Program-made: the position numbers and the translations under genes | Shown: one piece after another, positions 14,001 through 18,397 of the stretch | Numbering within the stretch: the first letter of the stretch is position 1 | Layout: every line of letters begins with the position of its first letter | NCBI GenBank assembly: GCA_013002105.1 | Contig: JABDKS010000496.1 | Span: 1-18,397 of the forward strand | DNA from: Pirellulaceae bacterium | Lineage (GTDB): Bacteria > Planctomycetota > Planctomycetia > Pirellulales > Pirellulaceae | Direction: 5' to 3' | DNA: 18,397 nt | The notes under the pieces: generated by a model | Database searches by the model: none | What the model was told of the DNA's origin: nothing | The model's input: only the letters and a program-made list of their open reading frames with translations

Positions 14001-14936
14001 GATACGATCCACATCACGCTTGGTACCGCGAATGATGATTTGTCCCAGTTCAGGCACAAATTGAATCTGTGCATCGCCAATCACACCCGTTCCGGCGTCG
14101 TCACCATCGGCCGGTGGCTCGCCCACGTCTTGTCCGGCATCGCTCTGCTGCTGAAACGCCGCAGTGCGGAACAGTGATTTGCGTTTGGGTGCTGGTTTGA
14201 TCGGTGCAGCGACTGCATCAACCGGCAAATTTCGCAACAAACGAATCGCTCGTTGGATCGGCGCGGGTTCTGCGTCTTCCAATCGCATCAGTTCCATGAC
14301 CGAATCGGGACGAGTCGGTTTTTGATCCAACGCTGATACCAATTTGTACCAGCCAGCCAGAATCGTATCGGGTGCTTCGATGGTGACGGTATTTTCGCGT
14401 CGATTGATCGTCACCGTCGTTCCGTGCAACGGCGCGGTGGTCAATTGGTAGGTCGCCGTCTGGCCGTTTCGACTGGTTGTGACCGGGGTCATCCCGCCGT
14501 CGGCCTTCTGTATCGATTGCTCGAACTCATGCCAGCCGATATTTGCCAGATTGATGTTCAACGGACCTTGCGTTTGACTCGCCGATGTTCGTACACCACC
14601 AGCACTGAGCAGTTGACGAACGTCATTGGCAATTTGCTGCTGTGTGTCAGCGGGAGCCATGACGACCAGATGGTGGTTTCGAGCGTCCGGTGAGATTCGC
14701 ACACCGGGCATGTCGTGGTAGCGAAGACTCAGTGCGGTCGCTAGCGACTGCGCTTGGGCCGAAGGGACCGAGAGTTTTTGCAACTGTGTCGGTTCGGCAC
14801 CAGCATGCATCGGCGTCTGAACGCCGTATGGACTGGCAGCCTGCTGACCAGCAGGAAGTTGGTTTTGGGCTGGTAGTTGCTGGCTGACGACGCATGAAAC
14901 GCCAATCGACAGCAAGTAGGCAAGATAGGGGCGCAC
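11094..14936 (-). CDS. Secretin (type II/III secretion or type IV pilus outer-membrane pore), extra-long
   Basis: A 1280-residue secretin; typical GspD proteins have 600-750 residues. A signal peptide (1-23, ending near LPA) is followed by an N0-like region (about 52-110), a mixed region (125-203), then about six N1/secretin_N-type repeats, recognisable by their N-[SA]-[LI]-[LIV]-V strands and LIxxLD helices near 297-320, 370-393, 449-472, 550-573, 644-667 and 732-755. The secretin pore domain (about 758-1035) carries MVLIKVMLAEVSLDD (760-774), LSRPQVMTMDN (875-885) and VPVMADIPLLGNLF (1001-1014), then ELLIVMTP (1025-1032). A Q/S/N/P-rich tail (about 1090-1280) follows. The start is GTG at 14936 with AAAAGGTGA just upstream. 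No secretion ATPase or pseudopilin gene is adjacent, so the system served is unknown. Confidence 0.93.
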   Translation of the reverse strand: MRPYLAYLLSIGVSCVVSQQLPAQNQLPAGQQAASPYGVQTPMHAGAEPTQLQKLSVPSAQAQSLATALSLRYHDMPGVRISPDARNHHLVVMAPADTQQQIANDVRQLLSAGGVRTSASQTQGPLNINLANIGWHEFEQSIQKADGGMTPVTTSRNGQTATYQLTTAPLHGTTVTINRRENTVTIEAPDTILAGWYKLVSALDQKPTRPDSVMELMRLEDAEPAPIQRAIRLLRNLPVDAVAAPIKPAPKRKSLFRTAAFQQQSDAGQDVGEPPADGDDAGTGVIGDAQIQFVPELGQIIIRGTKRDVDRIKKVIQEIQAASVLTQPEIEVVKLDHADGNAVATLLDQLYEDVLSARQGDVSITSLDSPNALLLIGRKEAIDSLKELIGKIDQPIEPSSRLRVFRLQNAAASDAEATIQGFFSDQPGGDGGLRPGLGPRVRILADVRTNSLIVSASPRDMGEVTRLINDLDVQDITATNEIKIFSLSHASAEELATTLQDAITGATDSGNDNVTVPSTSLSIVAIGGDGNQVIDSGILSGATVTADTGANALVVRAPSASMPLIAELIRQLDKAPGIDSLVKIFTIENGDALQLSTALTNLFGDEAATAGTTIGAGNLAGLPPATASSDSTLIPLRFSNDQRTNSIIVSGSAADLEVVESILLRLDSEGFAERITEVIWLRHNDALLIAEAVTSYVTSRRSSQTAITQYQQGLGPYDLVDRDLIVVPEVNSNSLLLSVSPRLYEDVRRLIDRLDRRRPMVLIKVMLAEVSLDDTFEIGGELGLQDSLVFDRDLAVGTVPAAGLPTQTGYNFNNSGSANFNNVNPRNIAAGGVSTFGLGTTNPAIGYGGFVLNAASESVSLLMRTLHEANRLQVLSRPQVMTMDNTEALIRVGRQVARVTDVINNGVAGTQVVTEDISVGLILQVTPRVGADGLITMNVNATRSARDPANGTFVPTGAGGTVFIDDIIDTTAQSVLTAYSGQTVVFGGLIQKSRSNISRRVPVMADIPLLGNLFKYDTETEIRSELLIVMTPMVVNGEEDLDYVKEVESQRMSWCLADVVEAHGDVGLSGGYGLWGPAVGHTIYPDLQPTIENEVIISDHPVDADGAIIQSQGLPSQPQYQAPVVLPPHHHGGANHNTERQNSVDPSQPNAGPITLSVEEIKANDSGNSIRTERQNVASPSDQVSGLPGSVQQTSFPNQNASSNPAQPAGWWNAQADQSSASDSNAQGVEARQPISMPGLIGAQGMLSSENAEPSIDSQAPASKSAELTLPSISPRSWIR

Positions 14937-15245
14937 GGAACGTCACCTTTTCTGTGTCAACGAATTGCGGAAATCGAATGGGACTCCACGAGCGCTACAC
15001 CCATTCAATCCGGTTCATCGTCGCTGGCTGCACAGTTGCTACAGTCAAAATGGGTGGAACATTGCGCACAATGGGTACAACCGGAACCTTCGTGGACGCC
15101 GCAGTAGCATTGGAAATAGCGTCATTGCATCGGCGGAGGGATTTTCTCCGACCGCTTTGAAACGATGTTTTCGCCCTTTCGAGAAAATCACGGTTTTTGT
15201 TAAAGCTGCATCCGAGCTACTTTTTCTCCCCACGGGGCCACGAAT
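14937..15245. promoter_or_regulatory. Divergent intergenic region with AATGGGT motifs
   Basis: This 309-bp gap separates the secretin (minus) from the low-complexity lipoprotein gene (plus) and must hold both promoters. AATGGGTGGAAC (15049-15060) and AATGGGTACAAC (15070-15081) repeat at exactly 21 bp. An inverted copy, ACCCATT, lies at 14999-15005, and AATGGGA at 14977-14983. This looks like sites for a shared regulator. I could not find convincing -35/-10 elements. Open frames in the region overlap each other and lack starts with ribosome-binding sites, so no gene is called. Confidence 0.4.
14943..14951 (-). promoter_or_regulatory. Ribosome-binding site for the secretin GTG start
   Basis: The minus strand reads AAAAGGTGA here, with AAGGTG ending seven bases before the GTG at 14936. 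This supports GTG 14936 as the start, which also places the signal peptide at the very N-terminus. Confidence 0.65.
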
Positions 15246-16139
15246 ATGCGTCGAAGTTTTTTTGGAATCCTGGCTGTGATCTTGGCCACTGGGATATCCA
15301 CGGGATGCCGCCAAACGACCGGTACCGTTCAGTCGGGACTCACACCGGTCAGTCCGCTCTCGTCCACCAATCAATTGGCACCCGTGCGTTCGGCATCAGC
15401 GATCGGACCCTTTGGCGGTTCCACGCGAGTTCCGCCACCACCAACGGGCGGCTACAGCGTTCCCAACAATTACATGGGCGGTGCGTCACCCTACGGACAA
15501 ACATCCAACAATCAGATCAACAGCGGCGGGTTTGCCAGCAATGGCCAATCGGGCGGTTGGACGCAGAGCGGCGCCAACACATTCGCCAGCCCCGGCAATT
15601 CGTTCAACGCGAACGCGAATATTCAGAATCAGATGGCGATTGATAACATCGGTCAACCAATTGCTGCTAGCGGACAACGACCGCAGTCGGGCGGGATGCG
15701 TGTTATCGACATGACCGCCGCACCGGCACCACCGGGATACCGACCCAGCAACGTCAACAACCAAAACTCAATGGCCTACCAAGCCCCGGTACAGAACTTC
15801 GGTGGCAACAGCAACCAGTTCGCCAACAACCAGTTCGCCAATAACCAATATCCCGGTCCGTCCGGCGTGGCGACGACCAACTACAACCAAGGGTTCGGAG
15901 CCAATGGTGGCGTTGCACCAACAGGCTCGGTCCAGCAGAGCGGCGCGTATCGGCCGATCAATTCTGGCGACGCAGCAGGAGGAAATTTCAACAACTTTTC
16001 AACCCAACCCAATGTCGCGCAGGCATTCTCCGGATCGACTGGTGCATCAGCACCGAATCCGCCATCGACTGCTCCAATTGGCAGTGGTCTGAACCAACAA
16101 AACGACGGACTATCTTGGCGACGCCCCGATATGCAATGA
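15246..16139 (+). CDS. Gly/Asn/Gln-rich putative lipoprotein
   Basis: A 297-residue protein starting with a lipoprotein-like signal peptide: MRRSFFGILAVILATGISTG, then Cys21. The lipobox is imperfect (Ser at -3), so it could also be a plain secreted protein. The rest has few charged residues and is rich in G, N, Q, S, P and A, hence likely disordered or surface-exposed. It contains a tandem QFANN repeat (191-200) encoded by a 15-bp direct repeat (15813-15827, 15828-15842). A more ordinary segment, RVIDMTAAPAPPGYRP (152-167), and the terminus WRRPDMQ may be the conserved parts. No family is recognised. It is divergent from the secretin gene, whose own C-terminal tail has a similar composition, so the two may be co-regulated. 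It converges on the oxidoreductase gene with 49 bp between stops and no T-rich terminator. Confidence 0.75.
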   Translation: MRRSFFGILAVILATGISTGCRQTTGTVQSGLTPVSPLSSTNQLAPVRSASAIGPFGGSTRVPPPPTGGYSVPNNYMGGASPYGQTSNNQINSGGFASNGQSGGWTQSGANTFASPGNSFNANANIQNQMAIDNIGQPIAASGQRPQSGGMRVIDMTAAPAPPGYRPSNVNNQNSMAYQAPVQNFGGNSNQFANNQFANNQYPGPSGVATTNYNQGFGANGGVAPTGSVQQSGAYRPINSGDAAGGNFNNFSTQPNVAQAFSGSTGASAPNPPSTAPIGSGLNQQNDGLSWRRPDMQ

Positions 16140-16188
16140 TTCGATTCCGGTTTTCGACCGCACAGAACATCATGTCGGATCGGGCCGG

Positions 16189-17553
16189 CTAAATCAGCTT
16201 GGTTTTGCCCGGGACGGCATGGCCGGGACTCTCCAGTTCGCCATCGATATCGAAGTCCTTGGGAAATAGATCGAGTTCCGATTCGTTGGTCACAAAATCC
16301 CAAGTGACATCTTGCCCGGTGTAGGCAGCCATACGCCCCATCACTGCCGTCAGCGAACTGTCGGCGGTTTGCTTCAATTCCACGATGGGTTTGTCGGTCA
16401 GGATCGCATCGACCAGATCTTTGTGCTCTTGTTTGTAGGCCGACCCAATGTCGCCCTTCATCGACCACAACTCATTGCCATCGCGATCGGCAATATTGGC
16501 GCCGCGGTTGCCACCATAGATCGTACAGATGCCCTTGCTGCCATAGATCACATTGCTGTTGTCACTCTTTGTGTTGGGTATCTGACGGCACATAAAGGAA
16601 CAAACACGGTTGCCCGGATAGACAAAATCGACTTCGATATTGTCCCACATTTCGCTATCGTCCGGCCGCGTGAATCGTCCACCGGATCCGTAAGCTGATT
16701 CCGGCGGGCCACCCATGACCCAATTCATCGTGTCGACATTGTGCACGGCCTGTTCGGCGATCTGATCTCCGGAGAGCCAAATGAAGTGCATCCAGTTGTA
16801 GATTTGATACTCCGTATCACTCATGTCTTCCTTGCGAGGCCGATACCAGATTGAATTGCTGCAATATCGCATCGTCGAACTGATCACATCACCGATTTCG
16901 CCATCGTGAATTCGTTTAATCGCTTCGCGATAATTCAATTGGCGGCGATATTGCGTTCCGGTCACGATCGACGTGCCGTTAGATTCCGCCTTCGCATGCG
17001 CCCAGAGGCAAGTCTTGTAGCCAGCCGGATCAACGCAAGTCGGTTTTTCGGCAAAAACATGCTTGCCGGCGTCGACCGCTTCGGCGACGTATTGCGGACG
17101 AAAACCAGGCGGTGTCGCGAACAACACCAAGTCGATGCTGGGATCATCCAAGATTCGTTTGTAACCATCGATCCCACCGTACAACTTGCTGTCGTCGATC
17201 GACACTTTGTCACCATATTTGGTGATGGCTTTGCGAAGATTGCCCGGTTTGTCTTCGTTCCAGTCGGCAATAGCGGTGACGCGGATCTTGTCATTGATTG
17301 TCAGCGTGTCGTTGATGGCACCGCCTCCGCGACCGCCCGCGCCGACCAAACCGATTCGCACATAGTCCTTGGAACTCTCCACCGGTTCTGCACCGCGGAC
17401 TGCACGACTGGTTCCCAAACCCGTTGCAACACCCGCTGACAAAGCGGTCGACGACTTAATAAAACCTCGTCGTGTTTGACTTGACTTGTCCGATGGCCGA
17501 TGCTGGTTTGCGTCGTCGGAATTTTGCTCATTGGATACAGAATCGTTTAGCAT
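16189..17553 (-). CDS. Tat-exported Gfo/Idh/MocA family oxidoreductase
   Basis: A 454-residue NAD(P)-dependent dehydrogenase-type protein. The Tat signal TRRGFIK (28-34) is preceded by a polar stretch and followed by a hydrophobic run to about residue 54. The Rossmann motif GLVGAGGRGGG (68-78) binds the dinucleotide, EKP (169-171) is the family lysine motif, and HNVD (271-274) is a typical active-site element. The C-terminal alpha/beta domain follows to about 425. Such enzymes in planctomycetes usually act on sugars, inositols or sugar acids outside the cytoplasm; the exact substrate cannot be read from sequence. The ATG at 17553 was chosen because AAGGAAG lies five bases upstream; in-frame starts further up (17577, 17739) lack a ribosome-binding site and would delay the signal. 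It is divergent from the sulfatase, suggesting joint use in sulfated-glycan breakdown. Confidence 0.92.
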   Translation of the reverse strand: MLNDSVSNEQNSDDANQHRPSDKSSQTRRGFIKSSTALSAGVATGLGTSRAVRGAEPVESSKDYVRIGLVGAGGRGGGAINDTLTINDKIRVTAIADWNEDKPGNLRKAITKYGDKVSIDDSKLYGGIDGYKRILDDPSIDLVLFATPPGFRPQYVAEAVDAGKHVFAEKPTCVDPAGYKTCLWAHAKAESNGTSIVTGTQYRRQLNYREAIKRIHDGEIGDVISSTMRYCSNSIWYRPRKEDMSDTEYQIYNWMHFIWLSGDQIAEQAVHNVDTMNWVMGGPPESAYGSGGRFTRPDDSEMWDNIEVDFVYPGNRVCSFMCRQIPNTKSDNSNVIYGSKGICTIYGGNRGANIADRDGNELWSMKGDIGSAYKQEHKDLVDAILTDKPIVELKQTADSSLTAVMGRMAAYTGQDVTWDFVTNESELDLFPKDFDIDGELESPGHAVPGKTKLI

Positions 17554-17558
17554 AGTTG

Positions 17559-17565
17559 CTTCCTT
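17559..17565 (-). promoter_or_regulatory. Ribosome-binding site for the oxidoreductase
   Basis: The minus strand reads AAGGAAG, five bases before the ATG at 17553. It decides the start in favour of 17553 over the longer in-frame readings. Confidence 0.75.
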
Positions 17566-17703
17566 TTTCGTCGCCATGGAGTCAGACACGTGCTGGGGTG
17601 GTCCCACGACACTTACATCGCATGTGCGAAAGGCGTGAGGGACAGCGCGAGGATTACGGGGCGAGAATAAGCTGTTGGGAAGGATGTCGGGTGGGGTCGG
17701 AGA

Positions 17704-17737
17704 CGCGTGCGGGACGACCTGTCGTCCGATCGCGTGC
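17704..17737. promoter_or_regulatory. Palindrome flanked by direct repeats, possible operator
   Basis: GGACGAC-CT-GTCGTCC (17712-17727) is a perfect 7-bp dyad with two central bases. CGCGTGC flanks it on both sides in direct orientation (17704-17710 and 17731-17737). It lies 35 bp before the sulfatase start and within the divergent gap to the oxidoreductase (17554-17771), where a shared operator would be expected. Confidence 0.4.
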
Positions 17738-17771
17738 ATACATGTTAGTGCAAAACAAGAGCGAGTGAATC

Positions 17772-18397
17772 ATGTCGGATCAAAACTCACTGCAAATCGC
17801 AAAATGTAGCTCAACCGATTCGCGGCATGTCATTGCCGTCTGTGCGGCATTGGCAATGTTGACCGGGTTACTGCAAATCGATTGCCAAGCCGTTGCGCAA
17901 TCGACCAAGCAGCCACCCCAACAGGTGGATAAGCCCAATTACATCGTGGTATTTTGCGACAACCTGGGCTACGGTGACATTGAACCCTTTGGTTCGACCA
18001 TCCATCGCACGCCGCGTCTGAATCAGATGGCTCGCGAGGGCCGCAAATTCACACACTTCTGCGTGACCGCCGGTGTCTGCACGCCGTCACGAAGCAGTTT
18101 GATCACGGGATGTTATTCCCAACGTGTCGGAATGCACGACAATCCCCGCGACGGTCAAGTCCTGCGGCCCATCTCGCCCTACGGTTTGCATCCCGACGAA
18201 ATCACGATCGCGGAAGTCCTGAAACAGGCGGGCTATGCGACGGGGATGGTCGGCAAATGGCATCTTGGCGACCAAAGCGAGTTCTTACCGACACGACAAG
18301 GATTCGATTGGTTCTTTGGGGTTCCCTACAGCGACGACATGACTGCGGCGGTTGGACAACGATTGGGCGAACGATTCCAAGGTACCCGGTGGCCACC
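17772..18397 (+). CDS. Secreted sulfatase, formylglycine-dependent (partial, 3' end cut by window)
   Basis: The first 208 residues of a family S1 (arylsulfatase-type) sulfatase, which hydrolyses sulfate esters of polysaccharides or other substrates. A signal peptide runs through HVIAVCAALAMLTGLL (19-34), with cleavage likely after AVA (40-42). The sulfatase signature is CTPSRSSLITG (103-113); Cys103 would be converted to formylglycine by a separate maturase. The first metal motif reads FCDNLGYGD (61-69), with Asn where the usual second Asp stands. GKWHLG (161-166) is the conserved Lys/His element. The ATG at 17772 follows a purine-rich AAGAGCGAG but no strong Shine-Dalgarno site. The C-terminal half, including the second metal-binding motif, lies beyond the window. 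Divergence from a Tat-exported oxidoreductase suggests a role in sulfated-glycan use. Confidence 0.93.
   Translation, partial: MSDQNSLQIAKCSSTDSRHVIAVCAALAMLTGLLQIDCQAVAQSTKQPPQQVDKPNYIVVFCDNLGYGDIEPFGSTIHRTPRLNQMAREGRKFTHFCVTAGVCTPSRSSLITGCYSQRVGMHDNPRDGQVLRPISPYGLHPDEITIAEVLKQAGYATGMVGKWHLGDQSEFLPTRQGFDWFFGVPYSDDMTAAVGQRLGERFQGTRWP

Noticed and set aside
17742..17768. Eight-residue upstream frame (MLVQNKSE) ending 3 bases before the sulfatase start
   Set aside because: It could be a leader peptide, but it has no ribosome-binding site, no runs of rare or regulatory codons, and no attenuator hairpin; chance is the simpler explanation.

Overview
The window reads like a chromosomal segment of a planctomycete, most likely a Rhodopirellula-type member of the Pirellulaceae. 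The evidence is the combination of gene families: a secreted sulfatase next to a Tat-exported Gfo/Idh/MocA oxidoreductase, a DUF1573 protein, a very large secretin, an ABC-2 export system with a GATase-like membrane partner, and Gly/Asn/Gln-rich exported proteins. Shine-Dalgarno sites are weak or absent at most starts, and several GTG or TTG starts are needed. No tRNA, rRNA, insertion sequence, integrase, CRISPR array or phage gene is visible, so this looks like ordinary chromosome rather than an island.

Layout. Positions 3-71 hold the last 22 codons of a plus-strand gene. Positions 80-316 hold an array of palindromic GTAGGCC...GGC repeats between two convergent gene ends; a second pair of the same family lies at 10074-10131. 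A minus-strand series follows: a DUF1573 exported protein (381-1400), a Maf-family nucleotide pyrophosphatase (1499-2155) and a protein with two DUF3467-like domains (2268-2993). Next is a compact minus-strand operon, transcribed from about 8800 down to 3170: small four-helix membrane protein, large GATase-like membrane protein, ABC ATPase, ABC-2 permease. The first two junctions are 4-bp ATGA overlaps and the last gap is 21 bp. A voltage-gated-type K+ channel with a C-terminal zinc ribbon lies at 9050-9985. A 1280-residue secretin (11094-14936) overlaps a Tat-type lipoprotein gene (10210-11097) by 4 bp. Divergent from the secretin is a Gly/Asn/Gln-rich putative lipoprotein (15246-16139). The right end has a Gfo/Idh/MocA oxidoreductase (16189-17553, minus) divergent from a sulfatase that runs off the window (17772-18397, plus).

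How the genes may work together. The ABC operon resembles the three-part logic of Gld-type ABC systems (ATPase, ABC-2 permease, large membrane protein with a GATase-like extracytoplasmic domain). The secretin, its overlapping lipoprotein and perhaps the divergent low-complexity lipoprotein form a candidate outer-membrane export module; no inner-membrane secretion ATPase or pseudopilin genes are in the window. The sulfatase and oxidoreductase fit the sulfated-polysaccharide catabolism typical of marine planctomycetes.

The non-coding DNA has more structure than the genes explain: REPIN-like hairpin repeats, an octamer-period repeat and 21-bp-phased direct repeats upstream of the ABC operon, a second 21-bp-phased motif in the secretin/lipoprotein divergent region, and a palindrome flanked by direct repeats between the oxidoreductase and the sulfatase. 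I see no convincing new defence or biosynthetic system; the ABC/GATase operon and the secretin/lipoprotein pair are the best candidates for under-described biology.
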